From Hwanghaeella grinnelliae (lineage in GTDB: Bacteria; Pseudomonadota; Alphaproteobacteria; UBA8366; Aestuariispiraceae), in assembly GCF_004005845.1 (NCBI RefSeq), contig NZ_SADE01000003.1:769862-833861 (forward strand): DNA of 64,000 bases, read 5' to 3'. Within the stretch, counting starts at the first letter, position 1; each line of letters starts with the position of its first letter. The translations under genes and the position numbers were made by a program. Below, piece after piece: positions 54,373-63,300 of this stretch. The notes beneath the pieces are model-generated. The model was not told the DNA's origin, ran no database searches, and saw nothing but the letters and a program-made list of their open reading frames with translations.

Positions 54373-55497
54373 ATGACTGTCGAAGACATTCTCGCAAATT
54401 TGGTTGGCTTTCAATCGGTAGTTGGCACGCCGAATGGTGAGATCGTCGAGTGGATTCACACTTACTGCAAGGCCCATGGGGCGGAAACGAGCGTCCATAT
54501 CGGCCCCGAAGGCGACCGTGCCAATCTCTTCGTCACAATCGGTCCACGCGACGGTCACGGCTATATTTTGTCAGGTCATATGGATGTCGTGCCGGCGAAT
54601 GAACCGGAATGGAACAGCGATCCCTTCACCATGCGGCGGGAGGGAGAACGGCTCTATGGGCGCGGCACCTCTGACATGAAGGGCTTCATAGCCTGCGCCC
54701 TGGCAGCCTTGCCGCGCCTCTCATCGATGGGGCTCAAGCACCCAATCCACCTGGCCCTTTCTTACGATGAGGAAGCGGGTGCCCGCGGTGTGCCGCATCT
54801 TATCGCCGAATTGCCAAAACTCTGCGAACAACCACGCGGTGCGATCATCGGCGAACCAAGCGGTATGCAGGCCGTTCGCGCACACAAGGGGAAGGCCGCT
54901 GCGCGGATCGAAGTGATCGGATGCCCGGGCCATTCCTCAAGGCCCGACCTGGGACGCAATGCCATCCACGCCATGGCTGAGATCGTAACAGGCGCGGTGG
55001 CATATGATTTAGCGCTCGCTGAAACCCCAGGCGACGCCGATTTCGAGCCATCCTATTCTACATTGCAGATAGGCACCATTGCAGGCGGGCAGGCAGTGAA
55101 TATCATTCCAGACCGATGCCATGCCGAAATAGAGTTGCGCGCGGTCCCCGGCTTGTCGCCGACGGAGCTTCTTGAGCCGGTCAAAGCGTGCGCACTGGCA
55201 CTGCGCGAGCGCGGGTTCGATGTGGACTGGCAGGAAATGAGCACCTATCCGGGACTTTCCCTCGCGAAAGAAAGCGACTTAGCCGCGCTGCTGGCGGACC
55301 TAACCGGCAAAGAGGTACGCGCTGCCGTGAGTTACGGCACCGAGGCCGGCCTCTTTCAAGCGGCCGGCATTGACGCGGTCATATGTGGTCCCGGCGAAAT
55401 CGACCGCGCACACCGGCCAAATGAGTATGTCGAAATCGCCGAACTCGCCGACTGCCAAAGGATGATCGAAGAACTGGCCCGTCGACTGGCAGCCTAG
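54373..55497 (+). CDS. ArgE/DapE-type M20 deacylase (acetylornithine deacetylase-like)
   Basis: A 374-residue zinc amidohydrolase of the M20 family. Metal-binding motif GYILSGHMDVVPA (His, Asp) is followed by YGRGTSDMKGFIAC, the catalytic EEAGARGVPH, and a dimerisation domain around residues 175-285 (AHKGKAAARIEVIGCPGHSS). A C-terminal metal histidine lies in GEIDRAHRPNEYV. It cleaves N-acyl groups from amino acids. The acetylornithine deacetylase branch fits the length; real substrate is unknown. The GTG at 54364 in frame is less likely than ATG 54373. Confidence 0.9.
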   Translation: MTVEDILANLVGFQSVVGTPNGEIVEWIHTYCKAHGAETSVHIGPEGDRANLFVTIGPRDGHGYILSGHMDVVPANEPEWNSDPFTMRREGERLYGRGTSDMKGFIACALAALPRLSSMGLKHPIHLALSYDEEAGARGVPHLIAELPKLCEQPRGAIIGEPSGMQAVRAHKGKAAARIEVIGCPGHSSRPDLGRNAIHAMAEIVTGAVAYDLALAETPGDADFEPSYSTLQIGTIAGGQAVNIIPDRCHAEIELRAVPGLSPTELLEPVKACALALRERGFDVDWQEMSTYPGLSLAKESDLAALLADLTGKEVRAAVSYGTEAGLFQAAGIDAVICGPGEIDRAHRPNEYVEIAELADCQRMIEELARRLAA

Positions 55498-55591
55498 GAA
55501 GAGACGGATTGATTGATCCGTTTTGAGTCTCCGCGCATCATCCACTTGGCCACCATGGAATGATGCTTTCCGGTACAAGGATTGAAAGGCT

Positions 55592-55900
55592 GTGTTCCGT
55601 TTCTTGAAACGAACAATAAAACGCTATGGCATCCCCTTAGAACTTGTTCCAGATCGACTCCCATTATTTCGAGCGGCATTGAGGATTCTCGGCAATGCCG
55701 AGCCCCAAACCTTTGGCAAGAGTCACTGGCAGGAGGCTCAACGATTGAGCCGAAAACTCACATCAGCCCTTTCCAAAAAGGGAGGAAGCGATGGCGACGT
55801 TCAAAGACAACAAGACTCTACAGACAAGGCCGCCAACTTTGCACGGAGTCCTGTGATCGGTTTGGTCTACTCTGCCTTTTTTGGGCCATCCGGCTGGACG
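55592..55900 (+). pseudogene. Degenerate IS6-like transposase C-terminal fragment
   Basis: The frame from 55592 reads FRFLKRTIKRYGIPLELVPD, RLPLFRAALRILGNAEPQ and, later, DKAANFARSPVIGLVYSAFF, the order seen at the end of IS6-type DDE transposases (Lys-Arg-x-Gly ... Thr-Asp-x-Leu ... LQKFASVHASVYNHF). The part between, which should contain the last catalytic Glu, is scrambled, and the N-terminal half is missing. It lies just before the third tRNA-end copy. Confidence 0.55.
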
Positions 55901-55973
55901 ATTTTCCGAAATTATTCCCCTGAGGCAGACAGCATAGCGTCAGGCCCCTAAAAACCTGATTTACGACTCAAGA

Positions 55974-56145
55974 GTTTTACGGTTGGTTTCATGCTTTGTT
56001 GTGTTGCAATGGATTAGAAACAGACAAACGAAGGTGAAACTATGTAAAACGCCGTTAAATTCGTTGAATACGCCCACAATTCCAAATCTGGGGGCCACAG
56101 GTTCGAATCCGGGCGCGCCAAAAAAGTCTTACAAAGCATAGAGGA
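55974..56145. repeat. Island terminal repeat, third copy, with degraded tRNA-Arg end
   Basis: Resembles 28881-29055 along its length. The tRNA-end core at 56081-56120 keeps TCCAAATCTGGGGGCCACAG and GTTCGAATCC but has lost about four bases before the final GGGCGCGCCA. It is interpreted as the outer boundary of the accessory region that began at the tRNA. Confidence 0.75.
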
Positions 56146-56338
56146 TATAGCTCGACGAAGAACGTCTGAGTTGAGAACAGTTTACTACGACAACCGTCTC
56201 AGCTCCACAACGAAGCAAGTCTATGGTCTCGAACAAACATCTGCTCCCACCGCAGACATGTGGGCTGCGTACTGGGGCCGGCAGCAAAGAGAACCAGGGC
56301 AAATTACCGACGCACCCTACCTTCTGCCCAATCCAACA
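56146..56338. other. Short gap after the last island repeat
   Basis: No gene, repeat or motif that I can support; return to chromosomal sequence with the type I secretion genes is assumed. Confidence 0.3.
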
Positions 56339-57760
56339 TCACCGTTCTCGCAGGGCTTCGTCCTTGTAGCGCAACAGAGGTGAAATTAGGTACTCGATAA
56401 TCTTGCGGTCGCCTGTCTTCACCTCGACCGTCACGTTCATGCCAGGAGTTAACGGAACCTCCTCGCCATCGGCGCGAATGCTTGTCGCAAGCATGTCGAC
56501 ACGCGTTTCATAGACAAGTCCTTGATCCTCATCCTGGATCGCGTCGCCTGACAGGTGGCGAACCCTTCCCGGGATCGTACCGTATTTGGTGAAAGGAAAA
56601 CTCTCTATCTTTATCTCCGCTTCCTGACCGGGTCGAACAAACCCCTTGTCCTTGTTCAGCACCATCGCAGAAATTTCCAAAGGTGCATCGTCCGGCACCA
56701 ATACCATCACCGCCTGTGCGGGCTGGACGACACCGCCAACCGTGTGAAGCTGCAGCTGTTGGACAACGCCGCTGACCGGGGCCCGCAACGTCCGCAACTC
56801 CTCTTTCACCGACGCTTTGCGAAGCGCTAGGCTGGCTTGGTCAAACTTTCGCCGCGCTTCGAGTGTTTCCTCCAGCGCCAACTTCTTGGCTTCGGCGTTA
56901 ACACGATTCTGCTCCTTTACCGCGGCCTCCATTCCCGCCTCGGCTTCCAGCATTTTGTGGCGTTGAATGACGATGTCCTGCCGAGTTTGAATAAGCAGAG
57001 TCTTCACTTCCAACCAATTTGGCTTGGGGCTAATTCCCTTTTTGACCAAGGTCGCAAGGCTTTGCTCCCTCTCCTCAATCAAAGGCAGCGTTTCCTTCAG
57101 CTTCTGGATTTCCGCTTTGGTGGACTCACGTTCGGCGATTCTGCGTGAGAGTTCCGCATTCATAGACGCGATTTGCGCCTCATGCGCCGCAAAGTCTGTT
57201 TCCAGCCTTTGCTCGTGCAAGCGGACCAAGACAGGGTCGGCTCCCCTTGGCGCGGTCAACATGGCATCGACCTGCCCATCAAGCCGGCGCACCATCGCGT
57301 GCAACCGCGCAAGCTCGGTTGTGCTGGTCATCAATTCCTGGGTCAATTGTCCACGGTCGACTTCGCTTTCCGTGGGGTCAATTTCGATCAATATGTCACC
57401 CTTTGTGACACGCTGACCGTCTTTCACATGGATGGCACGGACAACGCCGATTTCCAGAGGCTGGATCTGTTTCACTCCACCCGCCGGCACGATGCGCCCT
57501 TGAGCAACCGCAACGACGTCGATCGTACCAACAATCGACCAAGTTATCGCAATGGAGAAAAACGCAGCGAGGGCAATCGCAGTCCAACGCGCCGCGGGTG
57601 ACGCCGGCGTTTCCATGACCTCCAAGGCCGCAGGCAGAAACTCGCGCTCGTTCGCCGCCCAACCAGACCGGTTGCCGGCTTTCTTAGAACGATCGACCTG
57701 CGTTTCCTTTTGGGAACCCGTCTCTATCGTGCTCGCACTGCTGGCATCATTCGGCGGCAT
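56339..57760 (-). CDS. Type I secretion periplasmic adaptor (HlyD family)
   Basis: A 473-residue membrane-fusion protein: a cytoplasmic N-terminus, one membrane span (about residues 60-82), the lipoyl-like half GRIVPAGGVKQIQPLEIG and KDGQRVTKGDILIEIDPTES, a long coiled coil (about 140-310) and the returning half TLRAPVSGVVQQLQ, closing with the C-terminal MTVEVKTGDRKIIEYLISPL typical of HlyD/PrtE adaptors. It overlaps the ABC transporter gene by 14 bases. It would link the inner-membrane transporter to a TolC-type pore not present here. Confidence 0.95.
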   Translation of the reverse strand: MPPNDASSASTIETGSQKETQVDRSKKAGNRSGWAANEREFLPAALEVMETPASPAARWTAIALAAFFSIAITWSIVGTIDVVAVAQGRIVPAGGVKQIQPLEIGVVRAIHVKDGQRVTKGDILIEIDPTESEVDRGQLTQELMTSTTELARLHAMVRRLDGQVDAMLTAPRGADPVLVRLHEQRLETDFAAHEAQIASMNAELSRRIAERESTKAEIQKLKETLPLIEEREQSLATLVKKGISPKPNWLEVKTLLIQTRQDIVIQRHKMLEAEAGMEAAVKEQNRVNAEAKKLALEETLEARRKFDQASLALRKASVKEELRTLRAPVSGVVQQLQLHTVGGVVQPAQAVMVLVPDDAPLEISAMVLNKDKGFVRPGQEAEIKIESFPFTKYGTIPGRVRHLSGDAIQDEDQGLVYETRVDMLATSIRADGEEVPLTPGMNVTVEVKTGDRKIIEYLISPLLRYKDEALRER

Positions 57761-59963
57761 CGGCCGCCTCCCCGGATTGAAGGTGGTACAGCTTGGAGTA
57801 TCGACCCCCTGAACTCAGCAATTCCTCGTGCGTTCCGTCCTCCACGATCTCACCGGCTTCAATCGTTATGATCCGGTCAGCTGTTCGGACCGTGGAAAGC
57901 CGGTGAGCAATTATTAGAACCGTCCGCCCCTTGCAGATTATCCGCATGTTTTCCTGGATGATACGCTCCGATTCATAGTCGAGCGCACTTGTCGCTTCAT
58001 CGAAGATCAAGATTCGAGGGTTTGTGACCAAGGCGCGGGCGATGGCTATTCGCTGCCGTTGCCCACCCGAAAGATTATGCCCACGTTCTTCGACTTCAGT
58101 ATCGTATCCTTCAGACAACTCGAGGATAAAATCGTGCGCGCCCGCCATTTTCGCAGCTTCCACGACCCTTTCCATCGCCATCCCCGGGTCAGACAAGGCG
58201 ATGTTGTCGCGGATAGAGCGATTGAAGAGCAGGTTCTCTTGCAGAACGACGCCGACCTGATGGCGCAGCCACGCCGTATCGACCATCGAAAGATCTATAC
58301 CGTCGATCAAGACACGGCCCGATTCCGGGACATACATGCGCTGCACGAGTTTCGCCAAGGTACTTTTGCCGGACCCCGACGGCCCGACAATGCCGACTAT
58401 CTGCCCGGCAGGGACATGCAGAGAAACCCTGCGGAGTACTTCTTTGCCATCCGGGCGATACCGGAAGGTTACGCTGTCGAAGTCTACCGCTCCCTCAATC
58501 CTCTGAAGCGTGGATCGATTGGCATTATAGGCGGGCTCGGTCGGTGCATTGAGAATATCGCCCAACCGCTTCAATGATATCCGCGCTTGTTGAAAATCGT
58601 TCCATAGCTGAGCCAAACGGAGGATCGGTCCCGAAACACGCCCGGACAACATGTTGAAGGCAACCAACTGTCCCACCGTCAGGTCGCCGTTAAGCACTGC
58701 CTTCGCACCCACATACAGTGTCAGGGCCATGGTAATTTTGCTTACGGCCTGGGTGGCCTGCCCGGCAATGTTCCCGAGATTGGCCGCGCGAAACGATGAT
58801 CGGACATAGCCTGCGAGTTGGTCTTCCCAACGCCTTTGCGACTGCGGCTCAACAGCCATCGCCTTCAGCGTTTCCACGCCCGTAACGGATTCAACCAGGA
58901 AAGCCTGGTTCTCGGCGCCTCTCTGAAATTTCTCTTCCAACCGAGCGCGCAGAATTGGCGTCACGATTACCGCCAAGCCGACGTAGAACGGAACGGAAGC
59001 CAAAACAATGAGGGTTAGGATCGGGCTGAACTGCCACATTACGATAAAGAAAACGAAGGTAAATGCGATGTCGATAACCAGGGTCAGAGCCGATCCGGTC
59101 AAGAAGTTCCGAATATTTTCCAACTCACGGACCCTGGCCACGCTTTCCCCAACGCGCCGGGACTGAAAATAGGACATCGGCAAAGACAGAAGATGGTTGA
59201 ACAGCTTCGCGCCGAGTTCGACATCAATTCGGTTCGTCGTATGTGCGAATACAAAGGTGCGCAAAGCGCCGAGGATCACCTCAAAAGCCGAAACGACGAT
59301 CAGCCCAAAGACCAAGACATCAAGCGTTGTAAGACCTCGATGAACCAGAACTTTATCGACTACGACTTGAAAAAAGAGAGGGGTAACCAAAGCGAAGAGC
59401 TGTAGGAAAAACGAAGCGATAAGCACTTCCGCGAATAGTTTTTTGTATTTCAGTACCGGCGGGATGAACCACGTAACATCAAAGCTGCCACCCTTCCCAA
59501 GAACTTTCGTACGTTTCGACAAAAGCAGCAGTCTTCCGGACCAGCGCCCCTCGAACGCCCCCTCATCAAGCGATTCAGGACGACCGATTGCCGGATCCTG
59601 GATCAGAACCTTGCCGTCTTTCACAGAGCCAAGAACCACGAAACCGCCGTCTTTTGTCTCTGCCAAAGCCGGCAGTGGCGTCTTTGAAAGCCTTGCAAAA
59701 TCAGACGAAACCAACCGGGCCTTTAATCCCAAGCGTTTTGCCGCCCTGAGAAGGTCTTCCGCCGTCGCCTGTTCCCCTGGTCGGCCGAATTGATGTCTGA
59801 TTTGTTCCGGATCCCCAGGCATTCCGAAGAAACGCAGCAACAAAACCAGACCAAAGATCCCGCTATCGATGTCGTCTGATTCGATTGCTACAGGCTCTAC
59901 GCTTTCAGTGCCTGTTTCAGGCTCATTTGCCGTATCAGGCATTGCCAAGACCGTTGCCCCCAT
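57747..59963 (-). CDS. Type I secretion ABC transporter (HlyB family, C39-like domain)
   Basis: A 738-residue exporter. Residues 20-150 are a C39-like domain (FGLVLLLRFFGMPGD, DLLRAAKRLGLKARL) that lacks the catalytic cysteine of true C39 peptidases, as in RTX exporters that do not cut their substrate. Six membrane spans follow (about 165-440), then the ATPase with [33 protein letters not shown] and ILIFDEATSALD. A start seven codons later (59942) is possible. With the HlyD gene it probably exports the RTX protein encoded immediately upstream. Confidence 0.95.
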   Translation of the reverse strand: MGATVLAMPDTANEPETGTESVEPVAIESDDIDSGIFGLVLLLRFFGMPGDPEQIRHQFGRPGEQATAEDLLRAAKRLGLKARLVSSDFARLSKTPLPALAETKDGGFVVLGSVKDGKVLIQDPAIGRPESLDEGAFEGRWSGRLLLLSKRTKVLGKGGSFDVTWFIPPVLKYKKLFAEVLIASFFLQLFALVTPLFFQVVVDKVLVHRGLTTLDVLVFGLIVVSAFEVILGALRTFVFAHTTNRIDVELGAKLFNHLLSLPMSYFQSRRVGESVARVRELENIRNFLTGSALTLVIDIAFTFVFFIVMWQFSPILTLIVLASVPFYVGLAVIVTPILRARLEEKFQRGAENQAFLVESVTGVETLKAMAVEPQSQRRWEDQLAGYVRSSFRAANLGNIAGQATQAVSKITMALTLYVGAKAVLNGDLTVGQLVAFNMLSGRVSGPILRLAQLWNDFQQARISLKRLGDILNAPTEPAYNANRSTLQRIEGAVDFDSVTFRYRPDGKEVLRRVSLHVPAGQIVGIVGPSGSGKSTLAKLVQRMYVPESGRVLIDGIDLSMVDTAWLRHQVGVVLQENLLFNRSIRDNIALSDPGMAMERVVEAAKMAGAHDFILELSEGYDTEVEERGHNLSGGQRQRIAIARALVTNPRILIFDEATSALDYESERIIQENMRIICKGRTVLIIAHRLSTVRTADRIITIEAGEIVEDGTHEELLSSGGRYSKLYHLQSGEAADAAE

Positions 59964-60307
59964 CTCACCAACAGACGCGCGCCCACTGCCCCGCTAAATT
60001 CAGCTAATTTTAAAGGGTTAGGGACGGTTTCCACTGGGCAAATCAGAATTCCGAGGATCCCCCACCCCAGACCGACGGAGTTCCTCACCGAGAAATCCGT
60101 CTACACCCTGTGATGCCGTCTGGGGGAGAAGCTTACAACCCTATATCGCTGAAAAATTGTTGAAGGCCGGGCTGTTTTCGGCATTGCCTGTCAACTCTTC
60201 AACGTCAACCGGGTCGCGCCGCCAAGGAGACGGGAAGCCCAGGCACCTGTTTATTGCTCGGACCATCAACAAGGCGTTCCGAACCTATGCCTCGGCTGCC
60301 CTCCCCG
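59964..60307. other. Intergenic region between RTX gene and exporter genes
   Basis: A 344-base stretch on the operon side of the RTX gene. No open frame with recognisable content and no clear hairpin terminator was found; it should hold the promoter of the exporter genes if they are not read through from the RTX gene. Confidence 0.35.
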
Positions 60308-63300
60308 CTAAATTGTTGACCACGCTGCACTCATCGCCGTTTGCAAGCCACTGTCCGTATCCGGCACATCCGTCAGGCTGTCATGATCGTTTCCGGGCTG
60401 GGACTCCCACGATGCCATCGCGGACACCAATTGGTTAACCTGCGAGGCGACCATGGAACTACCGCCGGCCTGAATCTCGTCGACCTGATGCGCCGCATCG
60501 ACGTACCAGTCGTCAATCGTGATGCTACCGCCATCGCCAAGAACTTCGATCAACAAGTCGTCACCGGATTGGCTGAACCAAAGCTGATCTTCGGCGACGT
60601 CAGCCCCGAACAGAATGCGATCGTTATCCCCTGCGGCGTTCGAGTCGGTGTCGACAGTGTCGACACCGTCACCGCGGTTAAACAGTATGTCGTCTGCCCC
60701 GCTGCCGCCATCCAACACGTCATTTCCAGTTCCGCCTGCGAGAGTGTCATCACCGGCCCCTCCGTCAAGAACATCGTTCCCGCTGCCACCGATCAGAACG
60801 TCGTCCCCAGCGCCCGCTTCGATCGTCATCGGCGCAAATATGGGACCGCCATCTGTGCTGTGCGTGAGATTTACCGATGTCAGGTCGTTGGAACCGGACG
60901 CATCAGCACCAGGGTTCAACGGATCCGCAAAATCAAGATGGAAACCCGCGCTGCCATGACCGCCTGAATACGGTAGAACACCACCCTCCGCGCCTCGGAA
61001 TGCCGTATGGTCGAGGGATTGATCGCTGACAAAATGGACCTCTGCTATGTCCGCATCGTAACCCAAATTATTGTTGAAATAATGACCGACATAATGCGTC
61101 GTGTTGCTGCCAATCGCCCCGTTCACGGCGGTCGGCGTGGTTCCCGTCAAGGTCAGCTCTTCACCGTCCAACCACGCACGGACCGTCCCACCGTCCACCG
61201 ACACGACCAAGTTCGACCACACCGTCAGATCCAGCGGAACCGTTTCGGTGCTCGTCAGAATGTTGTTACCGACACTCAAGCGAAGTTGGTTCGTATCGCT
61301 CAGTTCAACGAACTCGTTGTAACTGCCGTTATTCGCGGAAAACAACGCGCGGTATGTCGTCGTGCTTGTCTCACCCCGCAGCCACGCGCTGAACGTCCAT
61401 TGCGTCCGATCCGTCTCGGGCGAGGCGGGCACGAACGAAAGCTTGTCGGACAAAGCGTCAAAACTCACATACGATAAAGCCGTATCAGCACCAGGACCCA
61501 ACTCAAGGACATCATTCCCCGCGTCGCCAGAAACCACCGCTTCCGCAGTACCACCAATGGAAACTTCGACGGTCGCCTGTGCGGAGAGCGAGGTATGCCG
61601 CCCCTCCAATTCTCTCAGGGCGGCGATCCTTGCCGCCTGCTCAGCGAGCGTATCCGACACAATCGATGAGAGGGTTGATCTTACATAGCTCTCTATATTG
61701 AATTGGCGGGAAATAAGCGCATCCGAAACAGCGGTTGCAGCTGTGGCAATATCGGCCGCGGTTTCTCCGTCGACACCCTCGCTGATCTCATCACCAATAT
61801 CATCGATGTCAGACCAGAAATCAGCCTCTGTGATGACGTAGTCGAAACTCACTTCCGTGCCTGGCGCAACCGCCCCGCCGGCGGTATGGCTGATTTCATA
61901 TGCCCCAGTCGAAGTATCCGTCAGCGTAACAACGATGTCGTTTCCGAGTTCGAGTTCACCGTTCTCATCCGCCCCCACCAACCTGAAGACAATGTCGCCT
62001 TCCAGATCGGAACCGGACAGAAACCCTGCCAAAGGAGAGCCGTTCACCAAATCATTCAGGACGATACGCCCGTCCGCAGCCAAGGGAGCCGAATTGGCCG
62101 GGTTGAACGAAACACGCTCATCCGTATCAACAATCCCGTCGGAATTCGCATCGAAATGAATGTTCTCAATATTGCGAATTATATCCGTGCCGTCGGGTGC
62201 GGTGGACCGCTCATCGACCTCGATAACTCGGTAGCTTCCGTCGCCATTCGAAACGATAGCAAAGTCCGTTCTTTCTCCACTGAAGACAGCCGTATCGTCT
62301 CCGTCGCCGCCATCCAGAATGTCATCGCCACTACCGCCGATCAGAACGTCGTCACCGGCATCCCCATCGATCACATCAACCGTATCGACGCCCATAAGAA
62401 GGTCGTTGCCGGCTGAACCTGTCAGGGTGTGGTCCTTCACCACCGCTCCTGTACCAATAGGACTGAAGTCCGACGGTATTGCGTTCGCGAACCCATCCGC
62501 ACCGAAGTTAAATGCTGTCGAGTCGGCATACGACCCTTGGATATTCGCTGCCGCAAAGAGCGGTACATTGGACGGTACAGTCAGCGTTCGCGTTGGCGCC
62601 AATGTCGAGGGATCTTCGCCGGCCGCTGCACCGGACCAGACACCGTTCTGCCCGAACCAAAGTTTTACCGTGTCACCGTCGCGCTCCATTGCGATCATAC
62701 CGACGGAGGTCGTCCCAATCGACAATCCGGGTATGGCAGAATTCTCGAAAAACGATCCCTGGCTATCATCGCGGCCGTAGAGCGTTTCACCCTTGTAAAT
62801 CCCGAAGGCATAACCAGACGTCAGATTGTTCCAAGAGTTCGAGTCCGTGCTCAGCGCGGCCGACGCAAAACCGATAATTTGTCGTCCGCCAGGACCAACG
62901 GAAACGGTCTCAGGCGTGTACTCGAAGTAAACCTTTCCGCCGTCAAGAATGGACGTGGTCGTACGGATCGTCTGATAACCGGAACCGGATGCATCGACCG
63001 TAGGCGTCGCCCCACTGTTGTCGATGCTGTAGTTCGACGCGTTCGGATCGTTGACATCAAACAAGTTATACGTCTCAGGAACGACAGATGCCGACGACAC
63101 GTCTACAGTCACCACGCTATCCGCACTGATGCCGCTGGCATCGGTCGCGCGGATCGTAAAGCTGTCGTTGTGCCAAAAATGAGTTCGCGGCAGTTCTCCA
63201 CCCAACTGCGCGGAGAACGGCACATATTCATAGGTGCCCGTTGCTGCATCGATCGTAATGACCGACCCTGACGCCAAGGTGAAGCTGCCATCCTGATTGT

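Noticed and set aside
32676..55497. Assignment as an ectoine-utilisation cluster
   Set aside because: An AsnC-type regulator, a cyclodeaminase-family gene, an aminotransferase and a semialdehyde dehydrogenase occur, but the ectoine hydrolase (EutD) and the typical transporter are absent and several other genes do not fit.
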